A stretch of 64,000 nt of DNA from Acanthosoma haemorrhoidale (taxonomy: Eukaryota > Arthropoda > Insecta > Hemiptera > Acanthosomatidae): contig OV884014.1 of assembly GCA_930367205.1 (NCBI GenBank), forward strand, positions 109,753,138-109,817,137. The letters are read 5' to 3'. The notes beneath the pieces were generated by a model. The model was not told the DNA's origin and ran no database searches. It saw nothing but the letters and a program-made list of their open reading frames with translations. The translations under genes were made by a program, and so were the position numbers. The number at the start of each line of letters is the position of its first letter. Position 1 is the stretch's first letter. This document shows, one piece after another, positions 1-11,700 of this stretch.

Positions 1-2121
1 CTGCCCACAAATTAATTATTAACACACACAAGCATTTCCAATAGCTACCATAATCAACTGCAACTGGTAATGATTGTATGAAAAGTTAATCAACAACCAG
101 CTCACAATCCTGTAAAAACATTAAAGTTTATTTTGAGACTTCCAGTATAAGTTGGACAGAAGGAAAAACTATTGTGGCCAAATAGTCTCGATAAAATAAT
201 CATATATTTTTATTGTCATGTGGACAGACATTTCGCCATCATATCTGGCAATTTCAAGTTGAGGAAAAGGATTTACTTAAAATTACATTATATACATACC
301 ATATTGGGGGAAGACAGATTTATTATTTAACTTTTCATTTGATGCTAAAAACAATGTATTTATGTACTGTAAAAAACATTCACATGTTATGGTTAGATTA
401 TATAATTCTTAGCATTGGTTAAGGGTTACAGTTAGTTTCCCTTCAGGCTCCCTCAAGAATAGATAGGACTCAAAATTCTTGGTAATGTATTTAACAAAAA
501 TTAAGGCAATTAATTGATTAGAGGAAAAAAAAAATTCAGGACCAATTTATAACAATGATGGTAGCAGCTCAAATAAATTATTTGTTACTTAGAGTTGATG
601 GGCTTATGGTACATAAATACAATAGATATGTTGTTTTAGGATTAAATGATAAGTTAAGTAATATATGATGTAATTTTATGAATAAATCTCTTTCAGACCT
701 TGATAATGCTAGATGTGATGGCAAAACGTCGGTCCACATGACGTAATAACAAATATATAATTATTTGATCCAGACTATTAGGGCGTAACATTTTTTTTCC
801 TTCTACCCATTAACGAAATTTCAAAATCTAATAAACAAGTAACCATTCTACCAACAAGAAAAATCATAATTATTGTGAGGGAAGATAAACATATTTGGAA
901 ATGTAAAAAAAAAAACATTACCACTAAATAATTAATATAAAATATTAATTATCAATTCAACTTCAATGTGTTGTCAGTAACAGTACTTTTTTTGTCTAAA
1001 CTTTGTAAAATTTCTACATTCAGTCTCATAACTTACAATAATACCCAAATTCGTTATTGCTTCTACGAGCCTTCACAACGTTCTCGGAGTGCAACTTTTT
1101 TCTTCTTCAACTGAAGCCATGGTGACCGACCATCTTGATACAGACTATTCAGTTAATTTTTCAATCAGTTAGCTATTTGTTCTCCCTTCTTAATTCATTG
1201 TTTAATTACATATCACTATAAATTATTTGGTGATTCACAGGGATGATAGTGAAAACAAGTGCATATGAGCACAATATATTTTCTAATATATATGTACAAA
1301 TCAAATGTTACAATATCTTTACAAATTATGAACATTAAATAGTAATTACAACAGATAAATATAATCTAACAAACAGGTTTGAATAATACTTTTTTTTTTT
1401 TTTTTTAATCGTTATTTCTTTATTAAAATAATTTTTATTTAGCAAAAAAGAACTATTCATGTAAAATTATTTACCAATATAATGAAGTTATTCAGTTATA
1501 AAATTGAATAAGCTATTTCTTATTAGCTATCTAGGAGAATATTACACTATGTTTAGCCTTTTGTCAATTTTGAAACTACAATCAAGTAAGAATCTGCTAC
1601 TATAAATATTTATAAGTTAAATAGTAATATTCACATTTTTTAATTTATCAAAATAACAATAAATGATCAAGTTCAAGGGCTCATCGCAAGATAACTGGCC
1701 GTTAGGTTCATTTTCTATTGAATCTAAATAAGAAGGGGTTAGCTCGTAGCGGCAAACAGACTTCACTTTCCTGGTGATGAAAAGCTACACCAGGGACGGA
1801 CGAGCTTTTAATTTTTTGGCCTCCTATATTAAGGAATAAGTCTTGGCCCCGTTCCCATCCACCCGACTTTATCCAATCCCTACATCACACTAATGGCCTC
1901 GACCAGTAGTAAGTACCAAGGTAACGGGTCTAACCAGCACTTGGCTAATCAACTGGTCTGGAGTATCACACTTTCTGGACCGTGGTTGTGGCGGCGGCTT
2001 AGTCTGATATGATCTTCCTCAGGTACAGCAATATGTAGGTAAAGAAATAGTTTTTATGAACACGTGTCCCTGCTTCAAACTATTTTGAACAATGACATTT
2101 CATTGAAGTAGATATATAAAC
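1..2121. other. AT-rich non-coding stretch, no gene seen
   Basis: No exon with recognisable protein similarity was found on either strand. It holds simple A/T runs (for example a T run near 1390-1406). A less AT-rich patch at about 1735-2030 could be an old repeat, but it has no readable frame or tRNA-like promoter. It lies downstream of ERp44, so part of it could be distal 3' flank. Confidence 0.5.
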
Positions 2122-2123
2122 TA

Positions 2124-2969
2124 CAGTAGAACCTCGATTATCTGTTTTTTGGATAAATCGTGTGTTTTTAAGAAATTTGTTCCACAAACGAACTTACTAG
2201 TAAGCTTGTTCTTTTACTGGATAATGCGCCATCACAACAGTTGACGGACAAATTTTTGACTATCCACCACCTAATGCAACTGTTAATTAAGCCCCATGGA
2301 TCAAGATGTGATAGTTTGAAAAGAAGGTACTGAGAGAATTTTCTTTGTTTTATTATTGAAGAAAAGTGTGCGAAATCCATAAAGATAACTTGAAAATCTG
2401 GACGATAAAAGATTCTATTTTTACTGTTGGTGAAGCATGGAGAATAATATTACCTTCAAAAACACCGCAACTTGCATGGAAACAATTTTTATCAATTGAT
2501 GACGATGGAGAGCAAAATCCACAACAGGATGAAGACCAAAATGACATTGAAACATGTCTTGAGATAGCAGAAAAAATTTCTCATTTCCATGCAATAGACA
2601 AAGACGATATGGTTCAGTGGATGGTAAGTGACAAGAATGATAAAGAGTACTAACACGCTACTGAAGGCGAAATAGTCGACATTCATTTGCGAAGTGAGTA
2701 TCACTTCTCAAAGCAATGTTTTGAATTTAGGCAATAGAAAAAGTTACTACAAATCAAGTACTAGAGGCATCTATTTTGAAGATTGAAATATTATACCTTT
2801 AAGAAGCACAGAGATTAGAGAATTAAAACCTAAGAACTTTTTGAAAATAAAAATTGTGGGTTTAAAACTGGTGTTTTTTATTTATTTACATCAAAGTTAG
2901 GCTATAAAAAGGTGTTTTTTGATTATTCATAAATACTCTCCTCGTTATTACCGCAGATAATCGAGGTTG
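2124..2969 (+). mobile_element. Tigger/pogo-type DNA transposon, internally deleted
   Basis: Both ends carry the Tigger/pogo terminal motif. The left end begins CAGTAGAACCTCGATTATCT, and the right end, read on the minus strand, begins CAACCTCGATTATCT, so the outermost part of the repeat has lost a few bases on one side. TA dinucleotides flank both ends (2122-2123 and 2970-2971), as expected for Tc1/mariner-superfamily insertion. At about 0.85 kb it is far shorter than a complete Tigger (about 2.5 kb). Only the 3' part of the transposase is left, so it is a non-autonomous deletion derivative. Confidence 0.8.
2366..2740 (+). pseudogene. Tigger/Jerky-like transposase, C-terminal remnant
   Basis: The plus-strand frame contains IKDSIFTVGEAW followed by AWKQFL, the conserved C-terminal block of Tigger/Jerky (DDE_1) transposases, in which a helical IKDAI..AW segment precedes a W..L motif. 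Further on, DKDDMVQWMVSDKNDKEY matches the family's 'W..D' segment. A stop at 2651-2653 interrupts the frame just before HATEGEIVDI, which is the expected continuation (TDEEIV-like). The DDE catalytic domain and the DNA-binding CENP-B helix-turn-helix are absent. It cannot encode an active transposase. Confidence 0.75.
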
Positions 2970-4924
2970 TAAAGTGGAAAACTAATAGCCTACGCCACGA
3001 ACTTAATGTTTATTGAACCTCCCAGGATACCCTATATGCTTCATATCAATTTGAAATTATTTTACAATAAAACTCTAGCCTCAGGACTTAATACAATAAG
3101 TACAAAATAAATAAATCTACTATTTGATATTGTTGCCAACGGACTGTTTGCTTGCAATATTTCACTTCTGTAAAATGTCAGCATGTCCTATTAAGTTAAA
3201 TGGCATCAAAGCATTGACTTACTTATTCCTTATTTGAACAGTTGATACGTTTGTAACAAATGTAATATAAAATTGTAAGAAATATAAACAGTAAAACACA
3301 CTTAGCTTCCCTAGAATACATAGCTTACAAAAATCTAAAAAATGTCAGCAAGTCGACGTAGTAAACTGAAATCGCTTTATTCTACTAAGGATCGGCAGAA
3401 TGTTACAAAGATTAGGTTCACGTCAAAACAAGGAAATAGAAAGGAATTCAGCAAGTAATAAATTGTGAGAAAATATTGATCAATAAAAATACTCTACTTC
3501 TTTTCGTGGAAAACTGTTACAATAATCTTTTCCATAGATCCAGCATTTTTTTTGTAATTGTGATTAAAATAACGCCCAAGGAATCATAACAGGAATTATA
3601 CTTTTACTATGAAGTATAACTAAAACAACTGTTTGCAACAACGCAGAGAAATAAAATATTATTACTTGTTAAATATTTTCATCCTTCAAAATATCTAATC
3701 GATAAGAAAGCAATTTCTTTCTTTGTACAGAAATTTGTTATAGCGCTCGTATTTTACCACAAAATTTTGAGATCGATGATACTACGACTGTTTTTATGTT
3801 AACTTAAACTGTTAAAGTTTCCTATTTTTATGGTCAATCGTTACCAATGTTCTTTCAACTTGGCAAAATTAAGTTACTCACAATTGAATACCATCTGAAG
3901 GAGCCTGTTTGTATGAAAACAAAGGCAAGCGATCATTTCAGTTTCAGCCTATTCAGGCTCATTCAACAAGAACACATTAACCCCCAAAAAATTGAATAGT
4001 GACCGACCCTTTCTATTTTTGAATGAAGATTAAAAAAATTAAAAAAACAAGATTAAAAATCAAAATAAATAAATAAAGGATAAAAAAAATGTTGGACTTA
4101 AATCTTTCCTGTATACCACAACTTACCCTGGTCACTGAAGAATTTTTATGTTTTATTTCTTAAACCTTCGTGATCACTTTCACTTACTTTTCAAAAAATT
4201 AAAACAATAGAACTATAATATCAACAAAAACAAAATGTATCAGAATAACTATCTCACTTGATTTCAATTATTGGCTCTCACAACTCTTAATTTTTGGAAT
4301 ACCTTCAAATTACTTTTGTACGTTACTGTCCTTAATTTGTTCCCTTCTTAACACAGGGGAAAGAAATTTAAATTATCATCTTAAACAGCTTCTGAGTTAA
4401 TGGTTAAAAGAGCAGGTATATTAGAGATAGCTGTCTGAAATAAGAGAATGAGAAATTACTCTACCGCACTTAATTAAAGGAAAAAATTCCAATTACACTT
4501 AAACATTAACTTTTAAACGCTCCCAACAGAATGGCAAAGTGAAATTTTCTACATAAATGTAGGGGGTAAAATATTCATAACAATTGATTAACAAGTAATT
4601 CTGCATTGGAGGCGAATAAGAATTACATTAGTGTTAAAATACGATCTGCAACTAATTCCTAAGAAGCTTCAAAAATCTGGAACATATTTTTTTAAATAAC
4701 CAAATCACAACATTGCATCACTGCCACTTATATTTCCTATTGTTGTTTAACGTACAATTTTTTAAAATTTAATTTAGATTACTCCAGCCGAAAACTATGA
4801 ATTCACTGATGCAAATATGCTCTTTGAAAGATAACTTTACATTTTGGTGCTTAGCAATATGGAACTCATAAGAAAAAAAAATAAATAAAGAACAGATATA
4901 TGCGCATACAAGAAAATGAATTTG
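2970..4924. other. Non-coding, no gene seen
   Basis: AT-rich sequence without an exon, RNA gene or recognisable transposon end. An A-rich simple stretch occurs at about 4028-4090. Confidence 0.5.
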
Positions 4925-5308
4925 GGAATCGGCTAAGACAGATGAAAGATGTTAGATTTTCAACAAATTTATTGATGAAGGGCTATGTATGTTTGGAACA
5001 GGTTCTGATATCAAGATATTGTCAAGAACGTCAAGGAGACGTTAAAAATAGAGAGTAAGAAATATATATATATGAATCCGACGATTAGTTATTATTTAAC
5101 TGTTATTAATAAGTACTTAAATAAGGTGGATTTAAATAAAAGTCTAGTAGGTAGTCAAAGTTCGAGATAGACATGAGAACTAAATTGTATTACTCCCGAT
5201 TTAAATTTTATTAATAACAATTGAATAAAATTATGTTAAAAAGTAGCCAATTAATAAATTGAATGAAAATCTAACAACATGTTTCTTCAACGAGCCTTAG
5301 CCGATTCC
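4925..5308. mobile_element. MITE-like element with about 50-bp terminal inverted repeats
   Basis: The left end reads GGAATCGGCTAAG and, some 25 bases inward, TGTTAGATTTTCAACAAATT. The right end on the minus strand gives GGAATCGGCTAAGG followed by TGTTAGATTTTCATTCAATT. This makes an imperfect inverted repeat of about 50 bp around a roughly 280-bp AT-rich core with no ORF. A second copy with the same terminal blocks lies at 33752-33924, and a solitary end lies near 10101-10122, so this is a dispersed family. I could not define a target-site duplication and do not assign a superfamily. Confidence 0.6.
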
Positions 5309-5704
5309 AATACAGATACATCCTCTCAAATGTAAATTGATGGCTAACTCAAAGTGCCCAGTATAATAAATAAGTGGAATGTAATAATACTTGTGGCATC
5401 TGCCAACAGGCAGCTTTCGACGAGGGAGTCATAGTTCTCACAGCCACTGGCGGTATGTCCTCACGATCTCAGTCCGCTTTCATTCTCATACAACTTAAAG
5501 TCACTTTGTAATTATTTATTTAAAATGAACTTTTTCATTAATAATCTGCATTTTTTTACATTAAATCAAAACTTCAGCACAACTATGAAAAAAAAAATAT
5601 GATGTTATATTTTTTAGCTCGGTTTTGTGTACGTTTATTGCTCCCATTACACTATTGAGAAAGCGATGGTGTGGTTTGTTATAGATTCGACAAGAAGGTG
5701 GTCA

Positions 5705-8700
5705 TTACAGTTCGTCCTTGAGGAGGGTGTATCTATTCGGAGATGGTCCCAGCTTTCTGAACGAAGACTCCGGCGGGTTGGTGGGTGGGTCTGCTGGTCC
5801 TCCTATTTCGTTAGGGTCTGGGCCGTAATGGAACTCCCTGTGTAGCTTTCCTGAATACAGGTCCTAAATAAATAGCTCTCATTAGATTGTATAATAATGG
5901 AAAATAAAACATTACATCGGTGGATCATGTGTGCAGGAATTTTTAATTAAATATTCTAAATAAAAGTTTGTTCCCAAAAATACCAATGCTTAATTTCTTC
6001 TATTTGCCATCTGCCACTTTTAACTACAAACCTATTTTGGCTGAGACTTGCTATTTTGATTTTTGGCTTTCAAACTTTAGTTTTTGGAATTTCTTTGAAA
6101 TAATTCTAAATTTTTAATTGGCCATTAACCAAGAGATATGGGGAATTTTTGAAGTCACTTTTTTCACATTTCATTTTTTCTTACATGCTTCCTGCTATTG
6201 TATTTTAAGTAAAAACTTATCAGTATATCCCGAGGTGATGTGGAATAACCTTTAAACTTTCATAGCTGAAGCAACTAAAGCTTCTCTTTTACTTAATAAC
6301 ATTTAATAAATGCTATAATAAAATAAAGTTACCTGTATGAAAGCCTTGAGCTTTCCGGGCACTTGCATGTCTGCGATGCTGGGGAATAGGTACATGTGCC
6401 TGAAGCTGTCGATGGCTATCAGAGGTAGGTCATCAAGGTTCTTACCGAGATGATGGAGTGGGTGGGCGAACCTCTCTCCGTCAGCAGTCAGGAAGTTAAT
6501 GTTTTCTAAGCAAGTTTATATTTGTTTCAGTAATCACAGACTAATTTACATAACAGCAAGTAATATGAATTTTACACAAAAAGGAATTTTTTTTTTTACA
6601 ATTGCTTAAATATATAGACTTCAATTCTTAACTAACCAGCCAATCGTACCAATGTTACCTTGTTAGGTAGATTTTTTGGAAACTGTGTGTGCTAAATAAT
6701 TTTGTCAAATTAACATACAAACAGTACTGCACAGATATATAAATATTAAAAATGTATATACTGCTATAACGTATATTTTGAATTTATTAATTAACCTGGA
6801 TTTCATTGTCATAATAATGAATAAAGAAGTGAAACTATTGAAAAACAACAAAATTTGCTTATTATTGTTAAGTTAACTTGTGTTAAACGGTTAAAGAATA
6901 ATTACTTATAACAGCAGGTGAGGTTGGCTATAGACTAGGAACATAAATACTATCTCATTTTTTTAGTGTATTCCTTAAAAAAAATATTTTAGTGTTTCAC
7001 TATTTTATTAACCTTAATTAATTAAACTCAAGTTATTATTATTATCCTTATCTCAGGAGGGTCCCTAACAAAACATCTACATAAAATAAATAAAAATAAG
7101 ACACACTGTTTTTAAGTTCTTTTTAAGTAAATACTAAGACATTAGGAAATACGAAGAAATGAAATCAGAAGTACTTGCAAATATGAAATATGAGATTCTT
7201 CACATCAAATATGTTTGACCATCCGCAAACTGCACAAAATCATCAACACTTCTCTTCTGCAATTCTAACCAACTAACAACTTCTCTTTTCAAACATCTCT
7301 AAACAATTGTATTCCCAGAGTTCCTCTCAGCTGAAATTATAATCTTTGAAATTAAACTTTTTATAATTTATTTTATATCATTTAATATTTTATACAATAA
7401 AAAAATCCTCTCAAATTAATAGTTAAAAATAACATTACAATATATGTAATGTAGAATCCAAAACAAGTGAATGTAACAGCAGGAAGTATGTGAGTAATTG
7501 GAACAACTGAGAGGAAGGATGGGACTGCAGTTGTTTATAGACGTCGTAAAGGAGAAGTGGTCAGTTTTGGAGTTGTTTTAAGAAGAGAGAGGTGTTGATG
7601 ATAATTTGCGCCAGTTTGTGGATGGTGAAACATATTTGATGTGAGGGCCCTTACACTTTGTATTGCCACATACTTTTTTATTTCTACATATAACCTCATA
7701 CCTCTTATTTCTACGTATAGCCACAAACAGCATATTTGCATAGTGGTGGAGTCTACAGGAGGCCATTACAGCAGCATTGTTTTTGGAGCATCAAGATCAC
7801 AAAACTCAATGCTTGGACGGAGCAATGCAAGCATTTGACAGAAAATTTGTAAACAACTAAAAAATTAAATATGTATTAAATTTTTATTTCTTTCATGTAA
7901 ATGTTTGGTTGTCAAGGCCCCCCCCCCGTAAGATTTAATAAATTTTAAATTAAATTTACATTGTTTTTATTAATAAATTAAGATATATTACAAAATGGCT
8001 AACCACCAATGTGGGGTTTATCCATATTTTTTTTTAAGGCCATAAAAGAAAAATTACAATTTATAAATTATTATGTTGCTGCATAAAATGTAACCGCATA
8101 CAACCAAGGTATAGAATACATACGTTTCTCCCCGTACAGCTGGGTGCTTACAATGTCCTTGAAGATCTTGACAGTTTCGTCATCCTTTCCCGGCCGATGG
8201 AAAAGAATCATGAATGGTAAGCCCTCCTCGGTCAGCTCTTCGGCATTTTCAAAAGTAATCTCCCTCACCAGAGGCACACACCTGTTACCGACAAGAGATC
8301 AAAAAATTAAAAGGCCTAAAGTGTTTTATTGTTATTAATAATGTCAGTGGGTAGGTACACACAATATATATTTCATTTCATTGTGTTAAAACAAATACGG
8401 GACTGATTATACAATAAAGGAAAGCATGAAAAAATTTTTTAAAAAATATGATAAAAGTTTACAACTATTAGGCCATTTAACCTTTTAAGAGGGTGGTCTG
8501 AAAAGTTTCCGACCTAACAAAGATACAAGACTTTTTTTCAGAAATTTATTTTTTATTTTTCAACATAGTCTCCTTGTAACTCTACACACTTCTCTCAGCG
8601 ATGCTCCCATCTCTGTATACCCGTCTAAATAGTACTCGTCGTTTTTCTCTGCAAAATAATCATTCAAGAAGGTGATTGCCTCTTCATTTGACGAAAATCT

Positions 8701-11700
8701 CTGTCCTCCGAGCGCAATTTTTAGATGAGGGAACAAAAAGAAGTCCCTTGGGGCTAGATCTGGTGAGTAAGGCGGATGGTCAAGCAGTTCAAACCGTAAT
8801 TCAAGGATTTTCGCCATGGCAACCGCTGAGGTGTGAGACGGTGCGTCTTGGTGAAACAGGATTTTCTTTTTTTGCAAATGTGGCCGTTTTTCCGCAAGTT
8901 CTGCCTTCAGCTTGTCAAGTAATGATGCGTGGTATGCTCCTGTAATGGTTTTTCCTTTTTGAAGATAATTGATTAAAATAACTCCATGACTATCCCAAAA
9001 AACAGTCGCCATCACTTTCCCAGCCGAAAAAACCTGTATTTTTGTTTCGGGCATATAATAGTGAATCCAAGTTTCATCCACAGTAATTAATCAGCGCAAA
9101 ACTCGGATTTATTGCGCCTAAACTGCGCCAACAGAGAGTTGGAAATGTTTATTCGAACACGTTTTTGGTCTAAATTGAGCAAACGCGGCACCCAACGCAC
9201 GGACAGCTTTCTCATCTCTAAATGTTGATTTAATATGTGACAAACACGTTCTTTTGACATGTTCATAACCTCTGCTATCTCTCTCACTTTAATTTGGCGG
9301 TCGTCTAGCACCATTTGGTGAACTTTGGCGATGTTTTCGTCGGTAGTCACAGTTTTTGAACGTCCCAAACGTTCATCGTCTCCCAAGCTCTTACGACCAC
9401 GTTTAAATTCAGCTGCCCAAAATTTCACTGTGGTAAATGATGGTGCATAGTTCCCATACACAGAATCCAACTCATCTTTGATTTGCGTAGAAGTATTGCC
9501 TTTCAAAAACAAATATTTAATGACAGCTCGATACTCGATTTTGTCCATTTTCATAAAAACACTCACATCGACTCACTGAACCGACTGTTACACAACAACT
9601 GCGCGTCCAAAATGGCTGAAACTTTGGTGAGTAACTGTCAACAGATGAACAACAAAATTCACTAGCTTTTATTTACGACTGCTCCTATCTTCATGTTGAG
9701 GTCGGAAACTTTTCAGACCACCCTCGTATATAAATAGGAATATGATTCCCCGCCCTCCATGCTTAAAGAAAAATTAGAGATGAGATATTATATTTGAATC
9801 TAATTCAAAAAATAAAATTTTCCTCAAATCGTAAAATATAAATTTTAGTAGGAAAAATAAATAAATTTTTATATAACGAGAAAAATAAAAATAAGGTGGC
9901 AACCTATCCTAGCATCAATCAGTAAGCATCAAAACCCTCTCCTTGAGTTACAATGTTGAACTTTATTTTTTAGTTAACAATGACCTAGCAAATGTTCATC
10001 AAAAAATACAATAAAGTAAAAAAATAATTATAAAAAATGCAAATAATGTTTTCGTCTGATACACCTTTTAATTACTGGTTGCTATTCACTTTTAACATAC
10101 CTCATTCATCAGCCTAAGCTGACATCCCAACAAACTATATATATATAACTTATATATTGTCTTTGTTTTTCTTTAATATAAGTTGCACATAAATAGGGGA
10201 CAAGAGAATAATAGTGTAATAATAATATAACTAATCACAGCACTAGGTAACTTAAATCTACATTACCTCTCCGACATCCAGATGTTTATTTCATCATAGC
10301 TGAGGAGTGAGCCCATATACGTCTCGTCTCGTTCATTGGAGAGAGCAACATCTGGCCTGAAGACGACAATGTTATGATTGCGAGGATGCATTGCTCTCAC
10401 AGCCTCCCTGAAATAGGAAATGTTCTATGGTTAGGTAAATCACAAATTTTATCAATCGTAATCCCTAAACATTCAGGAGAAAAACCATATCGAATTCGCA
10501 TTTGCTGAGTCTAGCACATATGCAAGTAGGGATGACAAATACAAAAACACATACAATATGTTTTAATGTGCGCTTATGAGTTGAAATTAATTTTTGCTTG
10601 TAGACGGTAAACAATAATGTGTTATTTGTGATTGTTTGACTGATTGTGTTCGTGCCTTTTGAAACCTCACGTATGGGGTTGCCGCAGCTTCGATTTTCCT
10701 CTAAAAATTTGAAACAAGAAATGGGCTATATTTACTTTTGAAAACCTCACTTATATTCATATAGTTCTCATTAAATCATTTTTTTTTCTGACAGTCAGAA
10801 AATGTTGGTTCCCAATAACAAAAAAAATTCAATTTTTTCAAAAATAAATAAATTTTTCCAGTGGGGGGGTTCTGTTGCATTCATTAATTGGGAATGTTGA
10901 GGGATTATTGTAGAAATAAATCATTCAATCAAATTAAGTATATTTTCAGTTAGCCAAAGAACAATGATACTGGCAGGTCCAGGATTATGGGACCTCCTGG
11001 TCTCTGGTCTGGCGTCTTTCCAACTACTGAGCTATCTCAAACAACATCCATGGTAACATGAAATCTTTCTAGCTCATGCCTAGTGCCACCTACTAACTAT
11101 GGCAATAATCTTTTACCGGCCCTATTTATTCACAATGTGCCATGCTATGGATCTCATAAAGACTTTCTACAGTTGTGGAAGTCGAAATAGTAATACCTCC
11201 TTACTTAATCTCCAATTATCACAAAACAATTCTTAACACTATTAAATGTAACCACCATTAAAAAAACCTCCTCTAATCCAATGAGATAATAATAATCTAC
11301 TTTAATTCAAGTAAAAGGGCTATCGAGTGTCATCTTTCTTTATGTAAATTCTACGATCATGCTCATCAAAATTACTTAATACATCTGAAATTTTAGAGGT
11401 ATATTCCAAAAATTCTTAAATATTCTAATTAGTTTTTGGTTACAATATAATAAGGGGAAGTATGGAAAAATAAAAATAACATAGAAACTCCCTTGTAAGG
11501 ACACATTGAAGATGGTAACGCAAAAATAATTTTAAAGATATTACAAATAGCTAAATTTGAAGAGCTAACAATAAAAATAGCTTATTTAATATGTATATTT
11601 ACTTATTTGTTGGCCAAGGTGGTTTAAAAAATAAAATGAAATATTTTTAATCAATAACTAACACTGAGTAGTTTTTTTTTTTACAATCATTTAGTTATTT

